64,000 nucleotides of DNA from Macrothele yani (Eukaryota > Arthropoda > Arachnida > Araneae > Macrothelidae), in NCBI GenBank assembly GCA_039090855.1, contig CM077025.1, positions 99,800,489 through 99,864,488 of the forward strand, written 5' to 3'. Below are positions 41,773-54,430 of the stretch, piece by piece; within the stretch, counting starts at the first letter, position 1, and each line of letters begins with the position of its first letter. The translations under genes were made by a program, and so were the position numbers. The notes beneath the pieces were generated by a model that saw nothing but the letters and a program-made list of their open reading frames with translations, was not told where the DNA came from and ran no database searches.

Positions 41773-42036
41773 GGTGTTCTGGCTGCTGTTCCGTTAGCAT
41801 ACATTCTCCCTTCTTGTTCATATCTCAAGGTTTCTGATGGTAAATTATTTTCTTTTGAAAAGTCTCCAGCGATATTACTTGTTTTGGTTGGGACTCTGAT
41901 TGCTGTACTTGGAACAATTAAGGCTATTTATAATATATATCATGGTGTGGAGTGCAGTCATGGTGTTGACATGTCCTATTGTTATGATTCTAATATGACT
42001 CAATTTACCACCAGTAATAATAGCTTATACTACTAG
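41773..42036 (+). CDS. SLC38A11: SLC38A11-like amino acid transporter, terminal exon
   Basis: A strong polypyrimidine tract and CCAG precede the exon. The frame runs 87 codons to the TAG at 42034. The sequence GVLAAVPLAYILPSCSYLKV (helix plus the conserved P.CYLK-type turn) is followed by SPAILLVLVGTLIAVLGTIK, the last membrane helix, and a Cys-containing tail with ECSHGVDMSYCYDSN and two possible N-glycosylation sites (NMT, NNS). Human SLC38A11 has the same order: GVL at the exon start, an IIPSACYLKLSE-type stretch, and a tail with DCTHG...FYC. Exon phases fit the exon at 11660. The residues after the last helix probably lie outside the cytoplasm. Confidence 0.92.
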   Translation, partial: GVLAAVPLAYILPSCSYLKVSDGKLFSFEKSPAILLVLVGTLIAVLGTIKAIYNIYHGVECSHGVDMSYCYDSNMTQFTTSNNSLYY

Positions 42037-43926
42037 GAGCGACGCAGGTTAGTGCCATTATTACATGTCAAACATTTCATGCTTGTCATTTCATGTTATC
42101 CATGGTTGTGACCTTACAGAATACTCTAAAGAAAAAAAGTATGTGATCTAATCAGCGTACATTTGTATATTCTATTTTTTGTGAGATTCCATCTTGGAAG
42201 ATATGACTCATATTTCACCTTTGCTTTTTGATGTCTGCATTTTTATTCTTTTATTTAGATTTTCTTGTATTTGTTGTAAACAATGGTCTTTGTATAAATT
42301 ATTTTACATTAGTGGTTATTATCTCGTGTTCTCTGATGTCATCAATCTGTGTGTCGATTTCAATTTTGAAATCATTTTTGAGATTGTATATTGGTCATAA
42401 TTATTCACAGATACAACTTACAAATGTATCATGCAAATCAGTTGTACTCTATGGAAATCAAATCACTGTATTGTAATTGTATTTATTTGTGCAATGGATT
42501 CAGCCTGAGAGTGTATGTGGAGAAATACAGCTACACAAGTTCTCAGTCTTTGTATCTGTAATCAGTGTGTGAAAATTATATGTTTACGAAGTGTCCAATT
42601 TTTGTGAAGTACTTATCTGTGCAATTGCATAAATGTTGTAAATTATTTGCAAACTAAGTGCTATTTCCATTTGATTTTACAAACAGAAGCAGCTGTTGAA
42701 AATGTTTGATAGTATAATTTTGTTTTAGTACTTAATTTAAGGATGTTTAATATTTGTTCCATAAGTTTTATTCACTATAGAAGGTGTACTGCAAGCAAAT
42801 CTATCATATATTCTTCAGCCAAGAAAAAAGAAGGATAAATTTTAAGCTAAATTATTAAAATAAGCAATCATGAATTAATGTAGTAAAAATATTATGTACC
42901 TTCATTTTGCTTCGTTTCATATATCTTACTATAGGCATGCACTTTCCTCCAAACTTCTGAACTTCCAGCCTCATGTTATATGACAACTCAAATTGAATTT
43001 GTTTTTCTTTTATTTAATTTATTTTTATGTCAATTAAATAGCAATAATATTAATTTAAATTTAAATTTTGCATTATTCAAACTATGTCTATGTGGTTTGA
43101 TTATTAATACAATACTGATAGAAAAATGTATTTTTCAAGTTTTCCCTTTGTGTTAATTTATAATTTGATTTGTGTGGGTATTTTAATGCCATCCTGGAAA
43201 ATGCAATTTTCAATTTTTTTTTATTTTACCCTTGTGTAATAATTTTATTATTTAAGAAGCATTCACATCTTCCTTAAACAGTATGTGTGCAATTTTCATT
43301 TAAATTGTCCTTCAAAACTTCTGAATTGTTGTAAACTTCTGTATTTTATTTCTTCTGAAGAGCATACAAAATATGCTCAACTCTCCATCTTCACGAGGGT
43401 TTCGTTCTTCAGAAACCTTGTGTACATCAAATTTGTGCAAGTGGAATTTAAGAAATAGCAGAAAATCACGGATTATTTTCCAAGTTCGCTTGCAATAGCA
43501 TCTGGTATATATATTTTTGTCTGTTAATACTTATGTAAATTACATAAGGTAATACAAATGTAAAGTGATCAACAAAAGTTTGCAAAAATTGTGCATACAT
43601 TCCTGTAAAAGGTACATCAGAAATTGAAAAATTTTAAACTTTGGAAAACAATCCTGTAGACTTGATCAAAATCTGAGTCATATTCAATGCTGACTATATC
43701 CAAAGGACTTGTGCTTTTGAAATTTCTGGCTGACAAGCACTGCCTAACTGATTGAAAAATACCATAAGTGTTGGCTTTCGAGCCTTTTCATTGTCAGAGC
43801 CAATATAATGTTATATGGGGCTACTGCATTGATATTTCTTCTTGTCAACAATCCACGTTCATAAACATGGATGCAAGAAAAGTTAGTAAGTTAGATGTGA
43901 AAATAAATGTCCTCTGTATGATTTGT
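42037..43926 (+). other. Probable 3' UTR and downstream sequence
   Basis: AT-rich sequence following the stop codon. Part of it must be the 3' UTR of the transporter mRNA, but there are several AATAAA-like strings and I cannot choose the cleavage site. No coding similarity or repeat family was recognised. Confidence 0.5.
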
Positions 43927-43975
43927 GATTGCTGGCAATGGCTGTGAGTACTACACAGCCATTGTCAGCAATCGC
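43927..43975. repeat. Short inverted repeat (hairpin)
   Basis: GATTGCTGGCAATGGCTGTG pairs with CACAGCCATTGTCAGCAATC (one mismatch) across a loop of under ten bases. Function unknown; it may be a MITE remnant or a chance hairpin. Confidence 0.75.
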
Positions 43976-44376
43976 AAGCTGTGGTACTGATTAGTGACGA
44001 ATGAAGCTGACTCATTCCATACATAAGGTGCAGTCAGATACTATTGGTTCTAGCTACTGTAGCTGAATCAACCAGCAAATTGGAAATCAGCAATCCCACT
44101 GAAGCACCTGAAAAATTAAATGCAGATACTCTCCTCACAAAGCAAATAAAATGACCAAGAATACCCTATATGCATCCAAACATGACAGAATTATATTTTC
44201 TGTTACTGTTAACCCATGTATATCTGAATTTTGGTTATTATGAAAAGATTTAGGGTATTAAAATAGTTTAGTTTGCATAAATGGAACTCTCACATATGGT
44301 GAGTTGAATGTATTGGCGATACACATATTGATGTGCACTCTTTCACAACAGAAAAAAAAACTGAAATTACTGGGTT

Positions 44377-44975
44377 CTATTTTTGCTGTTCTATAATCAT
44401 GACAATGCAAAATGGGAAAAGCTTATTCATGAAAACTCTTTTCTTCTTCCAACCCTTTTTATAGCCTCTCATCTCTTTCCAAATGTTCCTGTCTTGTGCT
44501 TGTCTATTCCACAGCTTTCCAACAATTTTGTTTATATTATCCATCCATCTTCCCTCTGGTCTTCTTACTCCTCTCTTTCCTTTACATGGTCTCCATTCTG
44601 TTGTTATTTTAGTCCATCTATTATTTTCCATTCTTGGTATATGGCCAGCCCATTTCCATTTTAAATTGAGTATCTTTTCACCTATGTCTAAAAATTTTGT
44701 CTTGGATCTTATATCTGTATTCTTTACTTTATCTTGAAGTTTTACATTTAGTGGGGATCTTTCCATTTTATGTTGTGATTTTTGCAATTTGTCTAAGATG
44801 TTTTTCTTGATAGGCCAGGTTTTAGCACCACATGTCATAATGGGTATTATATATTGATTTAAAAGTTTTGCTCTGTTTTCTGTCTTTATTTTACTAAAAA
44901 GAATATTCTTTAACTTCCCAAAAGCTGTCCATCCCATTTTTCTTCTTGTCAATTTCTTCCGTAATTCCTTTTTTT
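44377..44975 (-). pseudogene. RTE-like LINE 3' fragment (second RTE family)
   Basis: A minus-strand frame of about 190 codons gives the C-terminal region of an RTE-type polyprotein: LLNQYIIPIMTCGAKTW, HKMERSPLNVKLQDKVKN, LKWKWAGHIPRMENNRWTK, RRPEGRWMDNINKIVGKLWN. This is the same domain as in copies 1-4 but clearly diverged from them. It lacks the RT core and so is severely 5' truncated. It lies downstream of the transporter gene. Confidence 0.8.
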
Positions 44976-45289
44976 TTTTTTTTTTGTTGTAATTAGTTTT
45001 CCTGAATATATGTATTATTCCACATATTCTATTTCTTTATCATGTAGTTTAATATTTTTTTTGTGCTTCGCTATTATTTAGTTGGTTTGACATTATTTTT
45101 GTTTTGTTTTTAAACTCTTTGCCTTTACCAATGCATTTTATTTTTTAAACTCTTTTACCAATGCAAAAACTACAAAAAATTATCTGTGTAAAGAAAGCAT
45201 TTATTTTAATAATATAACAAAGGATTATGTTTATTGTGAAGTTTCTTTGAGACATTACATTACTGCATGAACTGTTAAAACATGACTTA

Positions 45290-45420
45290 ATTATGTGTCA
45301 TATGTTTTTTTCTGGGGGGCCTGCTGGGTCCAGAATAAGCTTGAATGTAAAAATTTAAGCTATGATCTAATTACTTACTCTTTGCATTTAAATTTTCAGG
45401 AAAGGTAAATTTAAAGAACT
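45290..45420. repeat. Diverged repeat, copy 1
   Basis: Similar to 46150-46265 in the same orientation: GGGCCTGCTGGGTCCAG versus GGGCCTGTTATGTTCCAG, then TGTAAAAATTTAAGC versus TGTAAAAATTTGAAC and TTTGCATTTAAATTTTCA versus TTTGCATTTTAATTTTCA. Unclassified dispersed repeat. Confidence 0.55.
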
Positions 45421-45554
45421 AACATTTTGTAAAAAGGAAAAGAAAACAGAGATGCATGTTCTTGTATTTTCTTAGTAGTAGGATGGGAATGTTTACCATT
45501 GCCAAGAGCAATTTTTAGTCACTCAATCCTCCAGGGAGTCCTACAAGCATATTC

Positions 45555-45765
45555 TTTTTGTCAGCCTGTTGTATCCACTGCTGGACAAATGCCTCCATCA
45601 TTTATTTCTCTGTCCTTGTCTTTGGGTCTTGATCTCCATTATCTTTCTGCAGTTCTATTTATATCATTCAATCATCTCTTTCCAAGTCTTCCTCTTTTAT
45701 GGTATTCCAGTTCAGAGTTCCATGTAATTATTTTACTAGACCATCTCCTCATATTCTAAACTTTC
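45555..45765 (-). pseudogene. Old RTE-like LINE 3' end fragment
   Basis: The + strand contains TATCCACTGCTGGACAAATG at 45571, matching the RTE 3' end pattern ATCCACTGCTGGACGAAGG of copies 1-4. The minus-strand translation yields short stretches such as FVQQWIQQ and a KDRDR-like segment with many shifts. It is more decayed than the fragment at 44377. Confidence 0.6.
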
Positions 45766-46149
45766 AAAGGGAAACTAACACCCCATGGTGACTGAATGCT
45801 CAGTGTCCTTTCCTGTTTTAGAATGTTAGTGTAATTTTCAGTCTTTAACTTTATTAGTTTCTGAGAAAATGTAGAATAGCACTTTTGGCTAGTCATAACA
45901 TTGTGTTTTTGTAATAGTGGTACTTGACTTCAGTCTGCATATTAATAGTTTACATTATGCTTTCTTTAGTTAACACATTCACTTTTACTTCTTTCTACTC
46001 CAAGTGTTGATGTTTTTTTCTCTGCAGACATTTAATGTTTCTCTTCACCCCACATTTGTTGTTGTGATTTAATGCAATTTAAAACTTGTTGCCAGATCTC
46101 AAATTTCTGTTATGGCATCTTTTAAAATAAAATATAACTAATGACTTGA

Positions 46150-46265
46150 TTCCATAGCATCATTTTTGATGGAGGGCCTGTTATGTTCCAGGGTAAGCCT
46201 GCATGTAAAAATTTGAACTGTTATCTCATCTTTGCATTTTAATTTTCACAAACCAGTGTGGGATC
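46150..46265. repeat. Diverged repeat, copy 2
   Basis: Second copy of the unclassified repeat described at 45290-45420. Confidence 0.55.
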
Positions 46266-46916
46266 AGATTTGAGTTTTGGATTATGAACTTCAAATCAAC
46301 AGAAGGCTTATAAAAGAAACTTACTATATCAGGCATAAGGGTTCAATCAATGAACCCACCAAAGCCATAAGCACAATGTTTAGTATTTGGTTTAGTGACC
46401 ACAAATAAGATTCAAGAACATAAGTTACATTTTCAAAACTAGGATATCTGCAATTATTCGTGTACTATTCCAGGCAAATATTTTGTTAATTAAAATATAT
46501 ATTTTAGTGAAATAAGTTATAGTTTGTAATATAATAGTTTAAATGGGTTGTAGATTTGACCTTTTTATTAGGTTTACTTTACATTTTAACGTCACTTAAA
46601 GCTTAGCACTCGCAAGGTTTAACTTAGTGACTTTGCTTCACTGTAAAACTTGGATATTTATATATTTCAACTTCCTTGTTGTAGTTGAAAGACTTAATTA
46701 CACATGGCATTCACTTTCAGAATAACGGCTGGTATTCAATTAATACAAAGTTACTTACAAGTAACCAAACCACTTCTTTATTCATTAAATTTCATTACAT
46801 TAGGTCATTAGACTAAGTACAGCAATATAACACACTGTATATCTTTAAAGAATTTATGATAAAGTTAGATCACGATATAACCAATAACATTAAACTTTGT
46901 TTATATACCTCATGCT

Positions 46917-47457
46917 CATCACTCTGTCTACCATAAAACACATTTTCTGGCTACTGTGATTATCATGGAAGGGGTGCTCAACTTATTCGAAGTAATCCAG
47001 CTATTGTACCTAATCCAATTAAAAAATGGAAACTGAACCATTTTTTATTACAAATAAATTGCCATACCTGGACCCACGCATGTGATTCAACATGCAACTC
47101 CATTAAATTAAAATTTAGTTAAAATATTTACAAATTATAAACCTGTGTATAGGTTTTATGTATAAAATTAAATTAAAAAAACTATGTATGAAATCAAGTT
47201 AAAATATTTACAAATTAAAAACCTATGTACAGGTTTTTAATTTGTAAATAATTTAACTTAATTTAAATGTAATACTGTTATTGTTGAATTGCATGTGTGG
47301 GAACGAATAAAGCAATTTATTTGTAATTAAAAATGGTTCTGTTTCCATGCTTTAATTGGGTTTAGGTACAAAAGCTGGATTACTATGTGTGAGTTGAGCA
47401 TCGCTTTTGTGATAATCACACTAGCTAGAGAATGTGTTTAGTAGTCGACAGAGTGAT
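46917..47457. mobile_element. Large foldback element
   Basis: Imperfect inverted repeat with arms of about 200-240 bases. Left-arm landmarks (ACTCTGTCTACCATAAAACA, GATTATCATGGAAGGGGTGC, TACAAATAAATTGCCATACC) pair in reverse order with landmarks at 47440-47290. The centre holds smaller repeats of AAAATATTTACAAATTA. Non-coding. The arms are more diverged than those at 50648-51143, so it is older. Confidence 0.65.
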
Positions 47458-50400
47458 AACCATGGGATTTGTAAACAGTTTAAGTTAAAGGAATTCTTGA
47501 AATTGTCATCACACGTGTAAGTTACGTTGAAAATTATAAGCGGGACGTTTCGGTTTATCATATGTTCCTTAACTTCTTTATTAATCAACATTTTGAAACA
47601 GTCTTTCCACAAACACTTCATTTGCACAACAAGATACGTTGAATAGAGCTCAATATCAAAGCTGTCTTACAAGATTTGTTTGCTATCTATTCAATGCATT
47701 TAAACATGAATTGCTCAACTAACATTTTTCATGAGTCATTCATGAATCGCCCTCTTAACATGAATACAACTCGCTTAACATTGCACTTTTGTGAATTGCT
47801 CAAGTAACATTTCTCATAACTCATTGCATACAAAATACTGCACTCTTATCTCAATCATCTTTAACTATGTAGCTTGCCCTTTAACCTGCTGTAAGGATTG
47901 CCAACTTCAAATTCATCACTTTGTGGCATTAAGTTTAGGAAATCTTTAACGAAAAGAAGCCGAATTTGCATAAGAAAAAACAGGAACCTTAAAAAGGTTA
48001 AATTAGATGTATATGTCATAAGTTTTCCCTTGATGTTTTTGCTGATGATATTGATTTGAACCGAGGTTCATATGAAAACAAGATAGCAGTTGATTCATAA
48101 TTGACGTCTTGTTATTCTGCCATGTTGTAAGTAGCATAACTATGCTGATTTCAATATGAGGCAGCAGTTTTTCTAAATATTTGGTCACTTACTATGACCA
48201 TACGTAGTTTGATGTATGAAGCAATCAAGTTACTGAAGTGTGATTCAATTCAAAAAATGACCAGAGTTTACAACAACAACTTTTTTTTTATTAAGATTTG
48301 TTACTCTGCTGAAACATAAGCCATTTCTTGTTTTTTGTAATATAATTTAAAAAGTACATGTATTTTGGGAATCAATTTTCATAATTGTGTAAGGTACTTA
48401 ATAATTATATGTATTATGATTATCAGTATTGCATACTTAACTTTTAAATGTTCCACTATGGTTTTCTTTGTTTCTTAATTTATATTTCCAAACCTAAAGG
48501 CAAAATCGTGTACATAGTTCACATTCATAGATACTCATTCTTTGTAAATGGTAAATTCTAGAGTTCATTTTTACTTTTAACAGATGAGCAAGTATAAAAT
48601 ATTTTACAGAAAATATTAAATAATAAAAGAATATTTTTAGAAACTTAAAGTTGTATAATAATATCCCCAGTGTCTTGTCCGTTATTATCTTTTTTTTTTT
48701 TTATGATGAAGTGACTACATGTCTGATGACCTTGGATGTATATATGCACATGGAAGAGATTTAATGGCTTTTTGTATATGTTTTCTAAGTCAACAACAAA
48801 AAGAAATTACCTGAAATTTTAATTATTACAGCATGAATTAGTTTTAAGTACTGTCATCATTTGGACCTTCCTTATTTATCAAGATTTAAATGAGCTATGA
48901 TTTAACCAACATCTTTTTCTGCTGCAATAAACTGTATTAGTGGGTGAACTATAGAATATCAGAATTCTGTGCTTCTGCAAAGCACTAAGCATAAGACTGC
49001 AATTGAATACAGGGCATGCTTGCAAAATCTTTGGTATGTCAAGCAAGTCATTTGACTGAAAAGACATAAGTTTAGAATATTTATCAACATTGCAAAACAT
49101 TGGAACCTACTAGATTTATTAAGAAGCGTAGATACCATTTCCATAAGCAGGTAAAACAGTGTGTACTTTTTTCGTCATTCAGTTTTTTCCTTCAAGTTAC
49201 TGTCACTTAGTATAAATATTTAAAAAGAGAGAGAAAACTGAAAAAAAAATTGTATGTGATCCCAAAAACTTTTCTAGTTCACCTACTATAAACATGAATG
49301 TTATAGAGAACAAAAATTTATGTCACTTATATATATTAGAAGAAAAATATTGTTGCCCTTTGAAATTCTGTTCTACTCATTTTTAATTTAAAAAGATGTA
49401 TATAATGACAGATAAATGCTTATGCACAAAAATTATAGCTGAATATGGGTAATTCAAAACATACCTGTTGTTTTTATGCAGTAGTTAGTTATATCACTTT
49501 GATATCTCAATGGGTAATATTCCAGAATTCCTTGAGAAATAAGCAAAAAACCTTCAAACAATACAAAGTCAACTTGTAAAAATGAATGGTTGAAGGGTGA
49601 AAAGCTAAGCCTAAAGATAAAAAAGCTTTTAGGCTTAAAATTCACAAAAAGTTGAAAGGATGAAATATGAAACCAGGAAATAAAAACACTTAAGATTTCA
49701 CTCATATTAAAATAATTACATCCTATTTTAACTTGAAGAGCTTTCAAATATTCTTCATATCTTCTGAATTATTTTGTACTTTCAGACGTTTCCAGAGCTT
49801 TAGTTTTATCAATTTGAAAGGAATAGACTTATAAAATATGTAATTATATTTTAATTCAAGAACTGGCCTTTATGAAAATAATTTAAGAACTGTGTTTATA
49901 TTTTCTGTGCAAACAAAGCTTTCAATATAGTTTATAATCATTGAGAATAGGCCTTGATAAAGAGCCAGAAATGCCTGAAAATACAAGAGAACTCTGAAGA
50001 TATAAAGAATATTTTAAATTTCTTCAGTTAAAATCCTGAAACCAAAAAATAAAATATCTCAAGAAATTAAAAATGCTTATAGAAGCACAGAAGAGCTAAT
50101 TTTCTACATCTGTATATGCATTTCAGTACAGAATTTCTTGACCGTTTTTAGTGCTGTTTGTCAGTACACAATGTAAGAATGATCTTTGTACTCAAGGTGA
50201 GCCTTTGTTGTCATACTGTTGTGTCAATCATGTTACTGTTTCTCAGTGCACCAATTGGAGCATCATCTCATGGGATGCATCTAGATGAATTTCTGCATTG
50301 TTTCTACCTACCATTTTTGTGCTAAATATTTCCAAGCTTGATATATATCTATGGATCAATTATTGTTACAATTATGTTTTTTACTTTTCTCAGTCATTAT

Positions 50401-50647
50401 TGTCTCAGTAGTAATTATTTGTTTTTGCTTTAGGCGGAAACATAATAGCTTCATATTTCCCACTCAGGAATAGTAATATTATCTAGACAATATTGGATCG
50501 CTGAAGTATAAGCTTTTTCTTAACTCCAATCTCGCAAATGTTCATTTAAGCGAGTTTTCAGGTTTATTTTTGTACTTCCTGTGTACACGTACACTATAGG
50601 CTTATATTACATTACATAATAGAAAAAGTGTAAAAATACATAATATC
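47458..50647. other. Intergenic, nothing assigned
   Basis: About 3.2 kb of AT-rich DNA. Open frames are short and none resembles a known protein. No RNA gene or repeat family was recognised. Confidence 0.5.
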
Positions 50648-51143
50648 TAAAGTATTGTTTACCTGATATTGTCAAAGTATTTTGCACGTTGTTGCTCTGT
50701 GAGGCACGTGCTCCCGGCCTGAGCGGTCTTTTTTTACGGGTTTTTGATTAGTTATAAAAACAATTTTTAGAAATAAAACAATTAGGTTATATATTTTCAG
50801 TTCTACATTCATTCATTCACACAATCAAACGTTTTAAATGTACATTAATTAATAAATTTTAGTAGAAAGAGTTATACTTATCGGGTCAGTGAGACGTCTC
50901 CTGACCCGATAAGTATAACTCTTTCTACTAAAATTTATTAACTAATGTACATTTAAAACATTTGATTGTGTGAATGAATGAATGTAGAACTGAAAATATA
51001 TAACCTAATTGTTTTATTTCTAAAAAACAATTTTTATAACTAACCAAAAACCCGTAACAAAACGACCTCTCGGTCGGGAGCACGTGCCTCACAGAGCAAC
51101 AATGTGCAAAATACTTTGACAATATCAGGTAAACAATACTTTA
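50648..51143. mobile_element. Near-perfect long palindromic element
   Basis: Two arms of about 240 bases, centred near 50897, are almost exact reverse complements. The outer ends are TAAAGTATTGTTTACCTGAT and its complement. Inner landmarks are CACGTGCTCCCGGCC versus GGTCGGGAGCACGTG and CTTATCGGGTCAG versus CTGACCCGATAAG. The spacer is only a few bases (about GACGTC). No coding capacity. It would extrude as a large hairpin. Confidence 0.8.
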
Positions 51144-51346
51144 TATATGTATTTTTAATCAAAAGCATGTTTATAGCATAAGACAACCCTTAAGGTTGCC
51201 TCATGAACTGAATATTTTATAAGAAAAAGTGTATAGTAGGAAAAGCTAAAAAATAAATAAATAAATATTAGGTATATGCTTGTTAGCATCTGATCAGAAT
51301 TTTTTTTTTTTTTGGTTCATCCTGTTGAAACAGTTTTCATTACAAA

Positions 51347-51445
51347 TGCAGTTATATATTTCCTTTCTCAAGTCTGAGTCCGTAAAGCCTACTAAATGCA
51401 GTTATATATTTCCTTTCTCAAGTCTGAGTCTGTAAAGCCCAAGTG
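51347..51445. repeat. 49-bp tandem duplication
   Basis: AAATGCAGTTATATATTTCC followed by TTTCTCAAGTCTGAGTC and a GTAAAGCC segment occurs twice in a row with one base change (TCCG versus TCTG). A recent slippage or replication duplication. Confidence 0.85.
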
Positions 51446-51504
51446 GTAAATCTCCTGTCATGTCTTCTAACTGTTTGATTTATGTGATTATATTTATATA
51501 TATC

Positions 51505-52335
51505 AGGCATGAATACTCAGGGTGTGCTAGGTGTGCTGTGCACACCCACACAGAGTCGTCGCAATTTATTTAACCTATGCTATCAACATTACATTTTAGA
51601 ATTTATTAAAAAAAAAAAACTTGCCAGAGTTTGTCCTAAGGCTTTGAGTGGTGGCTAACATTAATTTCCCCACACAATGTTTTCATTAAGAGGAGAATGT
51701 TCATTCATTAAGCATAATATCACATTTGTGCTAAAATCCTTAGGTGTGTGGTTTCCCGACAGGGCATCCGACAGTTTTCAAGCAACTGTGGTACAAGTGC
51801 TCCCTATGGGACTGCAGGTCATGTTTTTATTTCCCTGTAGTTTCAAACATTACAGCTAATATCTCAGCATGTGCTAGCCAAATAGAGCACTGTTTGCCTC
51901 CCATGGAGCAATGCAATTCAACGTTATGATGCAAGTTGCTGTTATATTATGTTTTTGGATAACAAAACTTGTCAAAGTTTGTCCTAAGACTTTGAGTGGT
52001 GGCTAAAATTAATTTCGTTATACAATGTTTTCGTAAAGTGGAAAAGATTCATTGCTTCATGGAGTAAACAAAACATAATTTTGTAATATTCGCATCCGTA
52101 GGTGTGCTGTTTGGCCAGAGAACACTCAAGGCGTGTAAAGCAACTGTGATACAAAGCTCCCCAGATGGCACTGCAGGTCACGTTTTTATTTCCTCAGAGG
52201 CTGAACTTCCAGGGTGTGTATGCCAAAAAAAGCACTACTGGTCGTATGTTTACGTTTGGAATCGCGTGGAGTCATAAATACAATTCAACGTTCTACCACG
52301 AATAGCAGTTTTTCTGTCATTTCATCGCAGTGCGA
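51505..52335 (+). repeat. Dimeric repeat family D, copy 1
   Basis: The copy begins near CAGGCATGAATACTCAGGGTG. It consists of two related units of about 350 bases in tandem. Unit 1 (51615-51930) and unit 2 (51965-52330) each contain ACTTG[CT]CA[GA]AGTTTGTCC, TTTGAGTGGTGGCTAA, a GGTGTG[TC]... block, AAGCAACTGTG, CAGGTCA[TC]GTTTTTATT, a GAGCAC/AGCACT block and AATTCAACGTT. The same dimer recurs at 62938-63790. No coding function is apparent. Confidence 0.75.
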
Positions 52336-52592
52336 ATTGAAGTCTTTATGAGCACAGATTTAGAAACAGAATTTGAAGTTTTGTTATTCATATAGGATGG
52401 GATAACAAAAAATCATTTTTTTTTTTTTTTTTTTTTTTATTGAACGACCGCTAAATAAATAAAAGTGCTTTCATATGTTCGAAATCAATGCGTGAATTTT
52501 TCAGCTCGGGTTACATAGTAAATTTCTTTTTTGTGTTTTTTTTTTTCCCCGTAATAGCGCACACCAAACTTAAATGGGCACATGATGCCACT

Positions 52593-52614
52593 GATATATA
52601 TATATATATATATC
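52593..52614. repeat. (TA)n microsatellite
   Basis: About 22 bases of alternating TA. Poly(T) tracts lie nearby at 52419-52438 and about 52538. Confidence 0.9.
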
Positions 52615-54387
52615 AGCTTTATCATTTCTATTCTGCTGTTCTAGTTTTCAAGGCAAATACATTATTTTTATATCTATGTGTTGATTTTTTAAGTAGCAGT
52701 CCTGATCATCAAAATTTGATCATCTAGAGATCTCACTTTAATACCAATAAGCCCTTCATTATTAGAACTTCCACATAAAAGAGATCATTTTAAATTAACT
52801 CTTTGATAAGTAATGGCATACTTCTGTGTCTGTGCTTGTCTTTGCCACAGCAAATGTGTAGTATTATAGTGTTTATTCTCTATGTTGTGTAGAATATAAA
52901 CCTACTACTACATTCTAATGTAACAACTGCCTCAGTAGTAAGTCAGTTAATAATTTTTGCTGCACTTGTTATATAAGTTTTAAATATAATTATATTATTT
53001 TTTAAATACTTTATTTTGCTTAACAGCTAGTCAAATCTGAAAGCCCAGTATCAATTTACATTGGTATGCTGCTTTTGTTTATTTACTTATATGTGCTGTA
53101 GCATGCACAATTGTTGTTTTTGAATAGTGATTTTAAGAATTTTACATATACACATAAAAATATTGTGATGACAAGCTTATTTGTGTGATTTTATTAAACA
53201 TATTGATGATTAATTTTTATTAAACATATTGATATCCCAACAGCACTTTGCTCTCTTCATTTTGGTTAACTATGAGTGTTCACTGTTACTACTATTTGTA
53301 GCTTTTGAACTTTGATGTACTTACTGATACCAACATTATATCATTCTGTTTTACATATATTATTCCACTGAATTGCTGCATTTCTTCTTTGTTTATGCTG
53401 AATAGTTCTTTAACTGATGTTTCTGTTGTTTTCATGTTAGTATCAAATTTATTTCTAACCAAAATATTGACTGTGTGAAAAATCCAGAATGCTGTGAAAT
53501 ATTTTTTTTTTCCTTCTTCAGTGTATATTGTAAAATCTAATCTGGTCATTGCATATTTATTTTATCAATGTGTGTACTAAGTCACTTATATGTTAACTTA
53601 TATTGTTTCATTTTCACTCTATGTTAAAGAACATGTTCAGTTCAGTCTTTATCATAGAAACGTGGAAAAACTGTTAAAATTACCATTTAGCATGCATTTA
53701 TCAGACATTTGAAAGAATACTTAGCTTCTATTACGTAGTAGTTATCAGTAATGTACATAATAAACTAATCATTCTTCTTAATCACAAAAAAAAAGTTTCC
53801 AAACAACTTAAAAAGATAATTTATCTCACAAATGTGAATTTTATTACTGCTGTTAATTCTTGTTTTTGAAAATTTAGTTTTATATATTTCCCTGTACAGT
53901 CAAATCACTTTTAACAATATTATTGTAAATAACGTGTTCATTAACTGAACACAGTATTTATTTTAAAGCGCTAATCTATACTGAAAGCTTCAATATGTGG
54001 CCTTCTCACACCTGAAAAATATTACTTTTCAACACTTTAAAAGCTACTGTAGGTAAGTTTGTTCAAAATGAAAGCCAAAAGTCAGTGGGAATGCTGGCAA
54101 TTTCTCTCTAAGCCACCTGTTGAATTACCCACTATGCTAAAAGTCTTGGTCATCATGCAGACTTGCCTGCTTCTTCATTTCAAGCAGAAGTTCATCTCCT
54201 TGATACATTGGAAAGGTTCTTGGAAAGACATCACTTCCCTAACCCTGCTTGTAGTTTTTTTTAATTTTTTAATCTGTGCTTCAGCAGATGATTGTTTCAT
54301 TTGTGCTGAAATGAATTATATGTTAGCTGTTATTCCCACATCTTCATTATATTCTTATTCAATGTTTAATATACTGGGTGCACTTCC
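52615..54387. other. Intergenic, nothing firmly assigned
   Basis: AT-rich sequence. A string near 53894, TACAGTCAAATCACTTTTAA, resembles a pogo/Tigger terminal repeat next to a TA, but no transposase follows. No coding similarity was recognised. Confidence 0.4.
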
Positions 54388-54430
54388 TTCCAATTTTATG
54401 TATTTCAAAATGCATAAGTATGTTATATAT

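Noticed and set aside
47421..49747. Several minus-strand frames of 60-97 codons
   Set aside because: Short, hydrophobic or low-complexity, without neighbours or motifs; expected by chance in AT-rich DNA.
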